From assembly GCF_002027555.1 (NCBI RefSeq), contig NZ_MXAP01000012.1, positions 3,712 to 67,711 of the forward strand: 64,000 nt of DNA, read 5' to 3'. The stretch is from Moraxella equi (GTDB taxonomy: Bacteria > Pseudomonadota > Gammaproteobacteria > Pseudomonadales > Moraxellaceae). The notes beneath the pieces were generated by a model that saw only the letters and a program-made list of their open reading frames with translations, did no database searches and was not told the DNA's origin. The translations under genes were made by a program, and so were the position numbers. Positions 28,044-37,856 of the stretch are shown one piece after another; the stretch's first letter is position 1, and every line of letters begins with the position of its first letter.

Positions 28044-28886
28044 TCCTTATGGAAAATGATTGGTGGGTTACATGATGGTACATGAACATCACCCTAAATT
28101 CTGCCAAAACCTGCTTTTACTTCTAAATAACCCAGCAATGACTTAAACAAATCAAGCCAAACCCTTTAATAAGGTGCTTTCACAAACACTTTAAATGCAA
28201 CCGGTGGCACAAGTATTGCTCATTTATTGCAAATTCTAGGCATATATACTTTTTATTATAACACAATTTCAACAAATATCAGCATAAAATTGTTGAGTCT
28301 AAAGAAAAAATGAGTAAGAAAATCATAATAAACCGTCATGTACTTGTCATTTATTTTTGTTTATAAAAAAATCCGCCCCAACTACAATCCCACTCCAGTT
28401 CCAACTCTGCACACTTTCCATGGCAAAACACCAAGCAGGTTTTAAATTCCTAATCGTTAAAACGCTTGGAATTCTTGTAGGCGATTGCAGAAACCCTGTC
28501 TGTATTTCAACAATGGGTTGTGATACAGGCGGACAATTCCAACGCACACAACATTTCCGTGTGCTTTAGTGACGGTGGCTATCCTTATGCTAACACCTCA
28601 TATATTGTCAAAAATAAATAAAAGCCCATCTACAAAAATAAAAATATTAGCAAAGTTTGGCAAATGATTTATTTTTATAAATTTTAGGAATGAGTGCATT
28701 ATTATTGACCAACATCAAGACCTGCTTTGTTATTTGTGTTTATTATGTTTCAAATCCACAAAACTTTTGCTGAATTCTTACTATAATACTTGGTTATAAA
28801 TTAATTTTATTTAAATAATCAATTTTTTGCAATATACAAATTTAGCAAAGCATTTTAATATTAAATCCATAAATAAAATGTGTATT
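28044..28886. other. Long intergenic region without a recognised gene
   Basis: About 840 bases, AT-rich. Opposed small frames exist around 28347-28569 but neither has a ribosome site or a recognisable family. The GC content rises in 28370-28560 above its surroundings, so this may be a fossil of a transferred gene or a dispersed repeat. Nothing else is visible apart from the upstream region of the kinase gene. Confidence 0.4.
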
Positions 28887-29082
28887 TAGGCGTATTGAGC
28901 TTTTATATTTGCAATGAAAAATAGGGGAAATCGCCCGTTTTTCAAGGAAAAAACGTAGGCTGATAGTTGTTCTATCAGACAAGTTTTTGACGATGAAAAA
29001 CAAGATTTAGCTATTTTTCATGCAAAAACAATTAATTTACTTCTAAATTGTAAATAGTGCTATAAAGGCTCAACACGCCCCA
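28887..29082. repeat. MITE-like repeat, copy C (degenerate termini)
   Basis: Closely similar to copy B over TATTTGCAATGAAAAATAGG, TTTTTCAAGGAAAAAACGTA, GACAAGTTTTTGACGATGAA and CATTTTTCATGCAAAAACA-type sequence. The ends have decayed to TAGGCGTATTGAGC and CAACACGCCCCA. It ends 21 bases before the cytochrome c peroxidase gene, so it occupies that gene's promoter and leader region. Confidence 0.8.
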
Positions 29083-29103
29083 GCCAATCCTTAGGGGATA
29101 GCC

Positions 29104-30279
29104 ATGAAAAAATTAGGTTTGTCAATGATTACCGTCTCGTGCCTATTGGTCGTGTTGGCGGTTGTGTTTATCGGTCTGTTTATGCTGACCGAATACGCCC
29201 GAATCCCAAGCCAAAGCGAACTTGTCGCCACAGATAAGGTAGGGTCTAACACTGCCAGCACGCCTACCACAGCACAAGGGCTACACGGAGCAACCACAGC
29301 CCATCACCTTGCCAGCATGACAAGTCTGGTCAGCACTCGCCCTGATGAACCCATCAAACCCATCGCCATTCCCCAAATTGACAACCCTGCCGTTGTCGCC
29401 CTTGGTCAAAAATTGTGGTTTGACACCCGCCTTTCCAAATCGGGCGGTCTGTCGTGCAACTCTTGCCACAACCTAGCAATGGGCGGTACGGACAATATGA
29501 CAACCTCCATCGGACACAAATGGGCGGAAGGTCCGATTAACTCACCCACCGTGTTAAACAGCGGTCTTGCCATCGCTCAGTTTTGGGACGGACGAGCCAA
29601 AAACTTACAAGAACAAGCGGGTGGCCCAATCGAAAACCCACTTGAAATGGCATCCACCCACGAACATGTTGTGGAAGTATTAAACAGCATTCCTGCTTAT
29701 CAAGATGAGTTCAAATCCGCATTTAGCGACTACACCGATGCCATTACCATTGAGCAAGTGACCAAGGCTTTGGCAAGTTTTGAAGACACGCTTGTTACAC
29801 CAAACAGCCGTTTTGATAAGTGGCTCGCTGGCGATGACAATGCCATTACCGAGCAAGAACTGCGTGGCTACCAAACCTTTAAAACCTCAGGCTGTGTGGC
29901 GTGTCATAATGGCGAACTGTTGGGTGGTGGCTCATTCCAAAAATTTGGCGTATTTGAGCAATACACCACCAAAAACCTAGCCGAAGGTCGTTTTGCGGTC
30001 ACAGGCAACCCAGAAGACAAACTTAAATTTAAAGTACCAACCCTGCGTAACATTGAGCTAACCTACCCCTACTTCCACGATGGGCAAGTCAATTCCCTAG
30101 AAGAAGCGGTTAAAATTATGGGTAAAATTCAGCTGAACAAAGACTTTACCGATGAAGAAATTGCCGATGTTGTGGCGTTCTTAAAGACTTTGACAGGCGA
30201 ACAGCCCAAGTTCCAACACCCAATCCTACCACCGTCCAACCCCAACACCCCCAAACCCAATCCGTTTGGCAAGTCATAA
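29104..30279 (+). CDS. Diheme cytochrome c peroxidase
   Basis: Reduces hydrogen peroxide to water in the periplasm using electrons from c-type cytochromes. The 391-residue protein has an N-terminal hydrophobic segment (VSCLLVVLAVVFIGLFM) that acts as signal or anchor, then two heme-c sites: CNSCH (118-122) and CVACH (264-268). Other family motifs: LGQKLWFDTRLSKSGGLSC, FWDGRAKNLQEQA and KVPTLRNIELTYPYFHDGQV. A Pro-rich tail ends the protein. GGGG lies 5-8 bases before the ATG. Single gene between repeat copy C and a terminator. Confidence 0.93.
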   Translation: MKKLGLSMITVSCLLVVLAVVFIGLFMLTEYARIPSQSELVATDKVGSNTASTPTTAQGLHGATTAHHLASMTSLVSTRPDEPIKPIAIPQIDNPAVVALGQKLWFDTRLSKSGGLSCNSCHNLAMGGTDNMTTSIGHKWAEGPINSPTVLNSGLAIAQFWDGRAKNLQEQAGGPIENPLEMASTHEHVVEVLNSIPAYQDEFKSAFSDYTDAITIEQVTKALASFEDTLVTPNSRFDKWLAGDDNAITEQELRGYQTFKTSGCVACHNGELLGGGSFQKFGVFEQYTTKNLAEGRFAVTGNPEDKLKFKVPTLRNIELTYPYFHDGQVNSLEEAVKIMGKIQLNKDFTDEEIADVVAFLKTLTGEQPKFQHPILPPSNPNTPKPNPFGKS

Positions 30280-30287
30280 GGGCGGAC

Positions 30288-30319
30288 AAAAAAGACAATC
30301 CTGCAGGGTTGTCTTTTTT
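30288..30319 (+). terminator. Rho-independent terminator of the peroxidase gene
   Basis: AAAAAAGACAA pairs with TTGTCTTTTTT with further pairing CCTGCAGG inside; 9 bases past the stop. Confidence 0.85.
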
Positions 30320-30424
30320 ATGCTTTAAAAATGGGCTAAAAATAAAGACAATCAATAAACATTCTTAATTCCCTATGTCCAAAATTTATGTTATGCTATA
30401 TCAAACATTTTTTTGGGGTGTGCG

Positions 30425-33400
30425 ATGGCGGTGTTTGCAACGATTGTAATTATTGTTCTATTTATAATGGTGCTCGGGCATAAAAGTCAGATTGATACGC
30501 TTGGCGAACGGCTTGATGAATTGCAAAATGAAATCAACCGTTTGTACAAAGAATTGGACAGACAAAAACACGCCAATGACCTTAGGCACAAAGCAAGCCT
30601 TAACCATACGATTGCTCACACGCCTGCCCCAAGCACGCCAAACACATTCCCAACCTCAGACCCTTTGGCAAATATTTCGCCAACCGTCTCGCACCAACCG
30701 CCCCAATCTTTATCCGAGCCATTGCCCGAATGGACTGCCACACCTTTTAGCCCCACAACGGACAATCATACCGAAATTCCAAGCCACACAACCGAGCAAA
30801 CCAATCAACCAACCGAGCCAATCAACACACAACCACTCGGACAGACCGAGCCAATCACCACACCAAGCCTACCGACAAATCCAAAAGGCAAGGCACGCCC
30901 CCACTTTAAGAAAAAAATCAAACCAACCAAACGCCCCGAACCAATGTCCGTCATACAGCCTGTTTTGGCGTGGTTTGGCAAAGGCAATCCGATTTTAAAA
31001 GTGGGCATTGTGGTGCTGTTTTTGGGCTTGGCGTTTTTATTAAAATTGGCAAGCCATTATATTGAAACACCGCTTTGGCTACGGTATTTGGCGGTGGGCG
31101 TGTCGGGGCTTATTGCCACAGGCGTGGGATTACGCCTAACCCAAAAACGCCGAGACTATGGCTTGATTTTACAAGGCTTTGGGCTTGCGGTGATGTATTT
31201 GACCACTTTGGCATCGCTCAAACTGGCTCACCTGCTCTCACCCACCACCGCCTTTGTGTTAATGGTGCTGGCGGTCGTTGCCAAAATCGCCCTTGCCGTC
31301 CGCCAAGACGCCAAAATCTTGGCACAAATCGCCCTGCTTGGTGGCTTGGCAACGCCCCTTTTGACCGCCACAGGCAGTAATAATTATCTGGCGTTGTTTG
31401 CTTATTTGGCGACACTTAACACAGGCATCACCGTCATCGCCAACTGGCGGGCGTGGCGTAGCCTAAATGCCATTAGCGTGACAGGGACTTTTTTCATTGC
31501 CTTTTTGTGGCAAGGTGGACTTGATGACGGCGAACGGCTTGGGGCGTGGCTTGCCAGTACCGCGTTTGGCGTTTATCATTTGGCGTTGTATGGCTATATG
31601 GTGTGTGCGTACAGTCGCACTTGCACCAATGAACAGTTGCCGTCCCTTGCCAATGACGCACCGCTTGCCGTGATTTTTGAGCATTATATTAAGTCAGGCT
31701 TGCAAGCAGGCAAGGTGGACGCTGGGGTGCTGTTTGGCAGTGCCTTGGCAGGGTTTTTGTTTTTGTACAACGCTGTTACGCTTGTGGGCGATAAAGCGAC
31801 AATGTTAATGGCTTTTGGCTTGGCAGGGCTGTATGTGGTTTTTGCTCTATTGACAAAAACCAACAAGGACAATGAGCCAACCCTTGCCTATGCCTTATGG
31901 CTCTTGACAGGCTTGTTTGTGGCACTTGGCATTGGGCTTGGCTTTGATGGTAGGCTGGCGATTGGGCTGTGGGCGTTGCAAGGGGCATTGGTCTATGCCT
32001 TTGGACTAAGGCAACAGGCGGTGCAGGTTCGCTGTTTTGCCTTGTTGTTGTTTGTGTTAAGTGCGATTTTGTGGTTTGGCGAATATCACGACTCATATGG
32101 CGAACACATTTTGGCAGGCAATGGCTTAGGTAGCGATTACGGCACGCTGTGGCAGGTGCTGGCAGGGTTTTTGGTCTATGGGCTGTGGAACAATTGGCAA
32201 GGGGCGGACAAATCGGCTCGTTGGGAAACGAGCGTCCAAAACATCGGCTTGGGACTGACCCTAACGCACGTCTTAATTTTGCCAAGTTTGTGGTTTGGTG
32301 AGTTAGCGACAACTTGGGTGCTGATTGTCGGACTTATCCTGCTTGGCGTGTGGGCGTATCGGACTTGCAATAAAGTGGTGGCGGTGGTTGCCCCTGTTGC
32401 CTGTGCGTGGACTTTGATTTATGCCATTGATTTACTTAATAATATTGGCATTGTTACCCTAAGTTCGGGACTGGCTATGCTTATTTTGGCAGGGGCGTTG
32501 CACCTTAATCCCCACCAAGAAACTAAGCGGTCGCCCCTGCTGTTGTGGTCGGGCGTTTTGACGATTTTGTTTGGACTGGCAGGCTTAATGACAGGCTTTG
32601 GCTCGCTTTTGGAAAATCGTATTATTAACAACAACTTACACTTTGGTTGGTCGCTGTGGGCGAGTTTTGCGGTGTTGGCGGTATTTGTCAAAGTCGCCAA
32701 AGTCATCACTAACCGCCATTGGCACGCCCTTGCCTTAATCAGTCTAAGTTTTATGCTATTAATGGCATTAACCCTTATCAATACCGTTTTGGAGAGTCCG
32801 ACCACGCTCGCCCTTGCCGTTCTTGGCATAGCAAGTGTCGGTTTGGGAGCGATCATCATTGCCAGTCAAACACTACGCCCCCTATGGGCAAACCGTGTGC
32901 ATTTTGCCAACCTTGCCCTTGTGCTTGGCGTGGCAAGTCTAATGCTCGCCCAAAGTCCGCTTGAAAGCCTTGCTCACCTATGGGGTGTGGCAAGTTTGAT
33001 TTTGCTTGGGGCGGTTTTGTTTGTGCCGTATTTTGGGCGGTTTGCCAACGCCTATCAAAAGTGGGGCGTGCTACTATGCCTTAGCGTGGCAAGCCTTTGG
33101 CTGGTTGATGTGGCGGTCTCACAGCCTGTGGCGATTGGTAGCAGATTGCCCGTCATCAATGCGGTGGATATGGTGCAATTGGGCTTGGCTGTGTTGTTTG
33201 TCAAGGCGTTAAACACCCAAGCAATGAGCCTTTATCGTTCGCTCTTGATTAAGGCGGGGGCGGTGCTTGTCTGGCTGTGTGTCAGTGCGGTGGTGGTGCG
33301 GACTTGGCATTTTTATGGCGGTGTGGCGTGGGACTTTGGGGCGTTCTTTGGCGATTTTGGCATTCAAACCAGTCTGTCCCTACTGTGGGCGGTGATGGGC

Positions 33401-33610
33401 ATTGGGCTGATGATGACGGGCACAAAACGGGAGGCTCGCTCGCTGTGGGTGGTGGGTGTCAGCCTGATTGGCGTGGTGGTTGGCAAATTGTTTTTGATTG
33501 ATTTGGGTAATAGTGGGGGCGTGGCTCGTATTGTGTCGTTTATTGGCGTGGGGCTTGGCTTACTTCTTGTCGGGTGGTTTGCCCCTGCTCCACCAAAGGG
33601 GGAGCATTAA
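30425..33610 (+). CDS. Large polytopic membrane protein, DUF2339 family
   Basis: A 1061-residue protein. A single N-terminal helix (VFATIVIIVLFIMVLG) is followed by a coiled coil (IDTLGERLDELQNEINRLYKELDR), a Pro/Thr-rich linker to about residue 180, then some 25 or more hydrophobic helices to the C-terminus, as in the DUF2339 family of uncharacterised bacterial membrane proteins. The start is the ATG at 30425; the frame extends back to a TTG at 30413 inside the GGGGTG ribosome site. Function unknown; such proteins are sometimes proposed to act in the cell envelope. It overlaps nothing and converges on rlmA 3 bases away. Confidence 0.85.
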   Translation: MAVFATIVIIVLFIMVLGHKSQIDTLGERLDELQNEINRLYKELDRQKHANDLRHKASLNHTIAHTPAPSTPNTFPTSDPLANISPTVSHQPPQSLSEPLPEWTATPFSPTTDNHTEIPSHTTEQTNQPTEPINTQPLGQTEPITTPSLPTNPKGKARPHFKKKIKPTKRPEPMSVIQPVLAWFGKGNPILKVGIVVLFLGLAFLLKLASHYIETPLWLRYLAVGVSGLIATGVGLRLTQKRRDYGLILQGFGLAVMYLTTLASLKLAHLLSPTTAFVLMVLAVVAKIALAVRQDAKILAQIALLGGLATPLLTATGSNNYLALFAYLATLNTGITVIANWRAWRSLNAISVTGTFFIAFLWQGGLDDGERLGAWLASTAFGVYHLALYGYMVCAYSRTCTNEQLPSLANDAPLAVIFEHYIKSGLQAGKVDAGVLFGSALAGFLFLYNAVTLVGDKATMLMAFGLAGLYVVFALLTKTNKDNEPTLAYALWLLTGLFVALGIGLGFDGRLAIGLWALQGALVYAFGLRQQAVQVRCFALLLFVLSAILWFGEYHDSYGEHILAGNGLGSDYGTLWQVLAGFLVYGLWNNWQGADKSARWETSVQNIGLGLTLTHVLILPSLWFGELATTWVLIVGLILLGVWAYRTCNKVVAVVAPVACAWTLIYAIDLLNNIGIVTLSSGLAMLILAGALHLNPHQETKRSPLLLWSGVLTILFGLAGLMTGFGSLLENRIINNNLHFGWSLWASFAVLAVFVKVAKVITNRHWHALALISLSFMLLMALTLINTVLESPTTLALAVLGIASVGLGAIIIASQTLRPLWANRVHFANLALVLGVASLMLAQSPLESLAHLWGVASLILLGAVLFVPYFGRFANAYQKWGVLLCLSVASLWLVDVAVSQPVAIGSRLPVINAVDMVQLGLAVLFVKALNTQAMSLYRSLLIKAGAVLVWLCVSAVVVRTWHFYGGVAWDFGAFFGDFGIQTSLSLLWAVMGIGLMMTGTKREARSLWVVGVSLIGVVVGKLFLIDLGNSGGVARIVSFIGVGLGLLLVGWFAPAPPKGEH

Positions 33611-33613
33611 CCA

Positions 33614-34441
33614 TCACCCCTGTGTCCTTTTAAAAAGATACAAACAAAATGACGCTGTAGCTTCAAAGTTATTTTGGGTTTTTAGGGCGGTTTTTTTATC
33701 CAATTTGGCTTTATAAGTATAGGGCGTCATATCTATCAAATCGGACAAATTTTGGCTATCCAAGCACAGCGGTGCGTCAATCTGCCACTCATCAATCAGC
33801 GTAAATTCTGGCGACAGTTCAGTGATAAATTTGGCAGGATTGTGCAAATTAACCCGCTCAAACAACTGCTCACGCATTGCGTACAAATGGCGTGGGGCGG
33901 GCGTGGCAACCAGCAAATGACCGCCTGCCGTCAGCACTCTGACCATCTCAGACTTTGGTAAAGGGCTAAAAAAGCTCGTGCAAATGTCCACACTGCCATC
34001 CGCCACAGGTAGCACCGAACCTGTGCCCACCACCCAAGTGGTGTTTTTACCAACAGCTTGATTTTTATAAGTTTTTGACGCGGTGATGATGGCGGTTTTG
34101 GCGATGTCTAGCCCAATGACAGGGGCGGTTTTGGCAAGCTCACTCGTATAATAGCCTTCGCCACAGCCGATGTCTAGTATCGTTTTAGGCGATAGGTCGG
34201 CAATCACTTGGCTGATTTTGGTGCGAAGTGGCTCATAAAATCCGCCCGCCAAAAAGCGTCTGCGAGCCTGCACCGATTCTGGCGTATCGCCTGCGGTGTG
34301 GCTGTTTTTGTGTTGAACGACATGCAAATTGACATAGCCGTCCTTGCTAATGTCATAGCTGTGGCGGTTTTGGCAAGTGTAAGTTTTGCCTTGTAAATTT
34401 AAGGCAGTATGGCAGATGGGGCAGATGAGCATAGATTTCAT
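33614..34441 (-). CDS. rlmA: 23S rRNA (guanine-N1-)-methyltransferase RlmA
   Basis: Methylates G745 (or G748 in Gram-positives) in helix 35 of 23S rRNA. The 275 residues begin with a zinc site (CPIC ... CQNRH: Cys7, Cys10, Cys23, His27) and the KDGYVNLHVVQHKNS motif characteristic of RlmA. The SAM-binding motif is TILDIGCGEGYYTSEL, then GLDIAKTAI. It converges on the DUF2339 gene with only 3 bases between the two stops. Confidence 0.9.
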   Translation of the reverse strand: MKSMLICPICHTALNLQGKTYTCQNRHSYDISKDGYVNLHVVQHKNSHTAGDTPESVQARRRFLAGGFYEPLRTKISQVIADLSPKTILDIGCGEGYYTSELAKTAPVIGLDIAKTAIITASKTYKNQAVGKNTTWVVGTGSVLPVADGSVDICTSFFSPLPKSEMVRVLTAGGHLLVATPAPRHLYAMREQLFERVNLHNPAKFITELSPEFTLIDEWQIDAPLCLDSQNLSDLIDMTPYTYKAKLDKKTALKTQNNFEATASFCLYLFKRTQG

Positions 34442-34473
34442 TGTTGTTGGTCTTTTGATGGTAATTGCTGATG

Positions 34474-34686
34474 TTATGATTGGCTGTTGCCTTTTAACTC
34501 TTGATAAAATTCTTTATCATCGTCATAACTTGGCGGATTTAATAATATGATTTGAGCTGTGATTAATTTATTATAAACAAGATTAGCTTGTTCTTTGATT
34601 GCCTTTAACTCAATCTCCGAAAAATCGCCATAATATTCTTCTCTCCAAAAATACAATTCTGCATTCAATCCATATTTTGTTGCCAT
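34474..34686 (-). CDS. Small hypothetical protein of the AT-rich island
   Basis: A 70-residue protein starting at an ATG with GGTGAG about 8 bases upstream. It is acidic and aromatic (YFWREEYYGDFSEIELKAI). I recognise no family. It lies between rlmA and the two-gene HD/ATPase unit on the same strand, and shares that unit's low GC, so it may belong to the same acquired island. Confidence 0.5.
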   Translation of the reverse strand: MATKYGLNAELYFWREEYYGDFSEIELKAIKEQANLVYNKLITAQIILLNPPSYDDDKEFYQELKGNSQS

Positions 34687-34753
34687 AACTCACCAACTAT
34701 AACCATGAACCCTAAATCAATCTTGAAAAACATTATGGAGTTTTTGCCATTTT

Positions 34754-35545
34754 CTAGGTTGCGTCTTGCTCAATCTCTATCATATCTTTTAACTTAGGAA
34801 TATTAGAAATTTTGTTAATAATTTCTTGGCTTAACTTTGTGTATAAATTTTTTACATAATCTTCTTTTTTGTTTAATTCGCAAGAAGTTGCATTGAATAT
34901 GGTGCCTGCATCTAGCATTTGTAGTTTTTTGTTTTTCCAATCAATCGTAACTTGTTTAAATGGCATAATAATAAAAGGATTTTTATCAAAATCATTTTTT
35001 GAAATAAGATTTTTATGAATATTTGTATACACAAATAGCTCATCATACCCAATCAATCCGCATTTCTCCAAATCATCAAGAGTCATAACCCAAAGCAACT
35101 CACTGGATTCTAGATATTGATTTAAAAAATAACAAATTAAGAAATTTTCTGAGCCAGAGTGCTTTTTGAAGTGATACACGCTAAAATAATCACTGGTATA
35201 TTCTTCTTCAGAATCATCATAAATATCATATTCTTTTCTCATTTTAATAATTAAACCACCTAATTTATGCCATTCAAAAATAAAGTATTTAAAAAAATTT
35301 GATTGTTCTATTAAGCTTCCATAATAAGAATCGTTAGATACAGAAACTTCATTGTTTGAAATTTCTTGAATTTCTTGAAATGGCTCATGTTCTATGATAC
35401 AAAATTCATTTAAATTAATAAGACTAGAAAAATTGTTTTTATTCTCAATATCAACTCCAAACTTTGATGATTTTGGGAAAAATTTTAGATTTTTCCATTG
35501 TTGGTTGCTGGTTTTGTTTTCTCCAAAATAATATACAGAAATCAC
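34754..35545 (-). CDS. Unknown protein, probably the displaced C-terminal part of the HD/ATPase protein
   Basis: A 263-residue frame whose only conventional start is a GTG at 35545 without a ribosome site. The frame is open and protein-like for about 24 further codons upstream, back to a TGA at 35615-35617, and overlaps the end of the preceding gene. The two frames are joined by a -1 shift inside the A7 run (35604-35610). Composition is very AT-rich and rich in Asn, Lys, Glu and Phe. No known domain recognised. I think it was, or still can be, the C-terminal region of the 746-residue protein; alternatively it is a separate, poorly started gene. Confidence 0.55.
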   Translation of the reverse strand: MISVYYFGENKTSNQQWKNLKFFPKSSKFGVDIENKNNFSSLINLNEFCIIEHEPFQEIQEISNNEVSVSNDSYYGSLIEQSNFFKYFIFEWHKLGGLIIKMRKEYDIYDDSEEEYTSDYFSVYHFKKHSGSENFLICYFLNQYLESSELLWVMTLDDLEKCGLIGYDELFVYTNIHKNLISKNDFDKNPFIIMPFKQVTIDWKNKKLQMLDAGTIFNATSCELNKKEDYVKNLYTKLSQEIINKISNIPKLKDMIEIEQDAT

Positions 35546-35589
35546 ATTAATATAATCATCAATATTTAATTTATCATTATTTTTGTTTA

Positions 35590-37830
35590 CTATGCTATTA
35601 ATATTTTTTTGGCTTCATTTATTTTAGTATTGACCAAATTTAACATCAAACTCTTTATGAAATTACCATTTTCAATATAATTCATAAAATTCTTAGTCCA
35701 AGAGTTTCTATTAAAGCTCAACACCTCTTTTGATTCCAATCCATAAAAATCAATTTGAATACCAAATAAACAAAGCTTATCTATATCACAAGAATCAAGC
35801 AAGCCAACATTTTGTCCTTTAACAAGCGTTTTGATTTCTCCTTTCATCTCAACCAATGAGCTTGTATCAAAATTTGTAATGGTACAATATAGACTGTACT
35901 CCTTGTTCCAAATTTTAAAATTTTTAGAAGGGGGCATTAATTTTTGATTTATTTGGAAATAAAAAGGAGAATTTTTGATAACTTCAATCATTTTCTCTTT
36001 TTTTATTTCAATATTGATATCATCTACTAAATTGTCAGATAGCATATTAAGATTCTTTATCATTTTGTGAGATTCTGTATTTTGATTCTTATAGAATTTA
36101 ATTTTCTCCATTAATTCAAAAATATTTCTGTTTTTAACTGAAATATTCAACATCAACTTCGTACCATATCCTCTTTTCATATGTTCATCTTGGCTTATTT
36201 TTTCTATAAAACAATAACCTTGATTGCCTGAAAGTGGCGAAGTCATTTCTATTTTATAAGACGCATTATCAGCGATACTTGTAGTTTCTATGATAATTTT
36301 ATTATTTTCGGGTTTACCATCTTTTAATAATAAAAATGCACTGTGCAAACCAATGCCAAATGCTCCAGATGGTCTCATCCAAATGGGCATATCCTGCATC
36401 AGTCTTTTCTTTTCAATATTACGGCTAGAGCCTGCGATTTTTTGCATATATTGCAAATCTTGCAAACTAATTCCCGTACCTTTATCGGTAATCGATAATT
36501 GCCAAATGCTAACATCTGAATCCAAATCGTCTTCCAATTTTTTAAAATCAATATCTATTGGATATTTTTGTAATATTTCTTGGAATTTCTCGTGAAAAGG
36601 ATGTGAATCATCGGTAATTTTGATGGAGTTCTCTTTGATACCGTGTTCTATCCATATTCTTAGATAAGTTGCATCTATGGCATTTTGGATAAGCTCTCTA
36701 TAAATATTGGATTCACCATCATACAAATTACTTCCTTGTAATAATTCAATGGCATTTTTTTCATCCAAGGAAAATTTCATCGGTTTATTATTCAAAAGAA
36801 TTTTAGATGAAGCCATTTTTACATCTAATTTTTGAATGGTTGGTAATAAACCAAACTTGCGATGTGGCACAATGTTTTTCCATTGTGACATTTGGTTTTG
36901 CATTTCTTCTTTTAGCCACTCAAACCAACTTTGAGTTTGGATATAAGAATCTTCATCTTTACATTCTGCTGTAATACTAACTGTTTTATTGTCTAACTGA
37001 AATTCTCGAATTGCCAAATGTTTGTTCTGATGAGCTGTACTTAAAGTAGGAGTCTTAACAACTTGCTTCATCATTACAGGACAAAAACGATTGTCGTCAA
37101 TATCAAATAAGTCTCCCAATCGCAATAAGCAAGCAATAAATCTAGGATGGCAGTTTTCTGTTCCCATACCTGTTTGTCGATAAGGCAAATCATTCATTAC
37201 TTGCTCAAAACTTGCACCATGAGCCAAACAAATTTGACCCAAATAACGATAAATGCGTTTGGGTAAAAGTTCTGTGCGTGGCGAATTAATGCCAAGTGAT
37301 AAAAATGGGTCTGATATGACCTTTTGAGATTGGGTAGGATGTTTGCGACGATACCATTCAGCAATTAATTGACGATATCTCTCTGTGCCCAAGATAGGAT
37401 TATCATACATAATGAGAGCATTTTGCCAACCCTGTAAATGCCAAACTTTAGCAAAATCATGCAAATCTTGAGTATTGTCATTGGCTAAATTTTCAATATA
37501 TTCTTTAAACTCTTTGTTATTAATAACTTCCAAGACTTCTTGGTTATTAAATAGCATACCAATATCGTGCCAATACGCAGATTCCAATAATAACCAAGTG
37601 TCTGTTGCTGATAGTAAGTGAATATTGTCTCCCAATAGGCGTTCAATATTCACTAAGATTTGGTGTGAGTGTGATTCATTGTGACTGCTAAAATGCGGAT
37701 AATAGCTGGCGATATTTTCCAATGCTTTTCCAACCAATTTTTGGTCAAACTCCCATTGAGACAATAAGATTTTAACATTATCATCTTCGTTGGTTTTGCG
37801 TTTTAGATGTTCAATTAAACCCGCACTCAT
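35590..37830 (-). CDS. HD domain + HSP90-type (GHKL) ATPase protein
   Basis: A 746-residue protein with a strong ribosome site (AAGGAG). The N-terminal third looks like an HD-superfamily domain: HNESH (His50, His54), YWHDIG (His88, Asp89) and LRLGDLFDIDD (about 236-246), the typical metal-ligand order of phosphohydrolases. The second half is a GHKL ATPase of the HSP90/MutL/MORC type: ELIQNAIDA (379-387), ITDKGTGIS (447-455) and GAFGIGLHSAF (489-499). Genes of this architecture occur in accessory islands and some may be defensive, but I can name no characterised system. The stop lies 12 bases after an A7 run where a -1 shift would fuse it to the next gene. Confidence 0.75.
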   Translation of the reverse strand: MSAGLIEHLKRKTNEDDNVKILLSQWEFDQKLVGKALENIASYYPHFSSHNESHSHQILVNIERLLGDNIHLLSATDTWLLLESAYWHDIGMLFNNQEVLEVINNKEFKEYIENLANDNTQDLHDFAKVWHLQGWQNALIMYDNPILGTERYRQLIAEWYRRKHPTQSQKVISDPFLSLGINSPRTELLPKRIYRYLGQICLAHGASFEQVMNDLPYRQTGMGTENCHPRFIACLLRLGDLFDIDDNRFCPVMMKQVVKTPTLSTAHQNKHLAIREFQLDNKTVSITAECKDEDSYIQTQSWFEWLKEEMQNQMSQWKNIVPHRKFGLLPTIQKLDVKMASSKILLNNKPMKFSLDEKNAIELLQGSNLYDGESNIYRELIQNAIDATYLRIWIEHGIKENSIKITDDSHPFHEKFQEILQKYPIDIDFKKLEDDLDSDVSIWQLSITDKGTGISLQDLQYMQKIAGSSRNIEKKRLMQDMPIWMRPSGAFGIGLHSAFLLLKDGKPENNKIIIETTSIADNASYKIEMTSPLSGNQGYCFIEKISQDEHMKRGYGTKLMLNISVKNRNIFELMEKIKFYKNQNTESHKMIKNLNMLSDNLVDDINIEIKKEKMIEVIKNSPFYFQINQKLMPPSKNFKIWNKEYSLYCTITNFDTSSLVEMKGEIKTLVKGQNVGLLDSCDIDKLCLFGIQIDFYGLESKEVLSFNRNSWTKNFMNYIENGNFIKSLMLNLVNTKINEAKKILIA

Positions 37831-37856
37831 TTTTCACTCCTTAAATTATGAATATT

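Noticed and set aside
28347-28569. Two opposed small frames (66 and 70 codons)
   Set aside because: They overlap on opposite strands, lack ribosome sites and show no known domain; recorded only as a composition anomaly.
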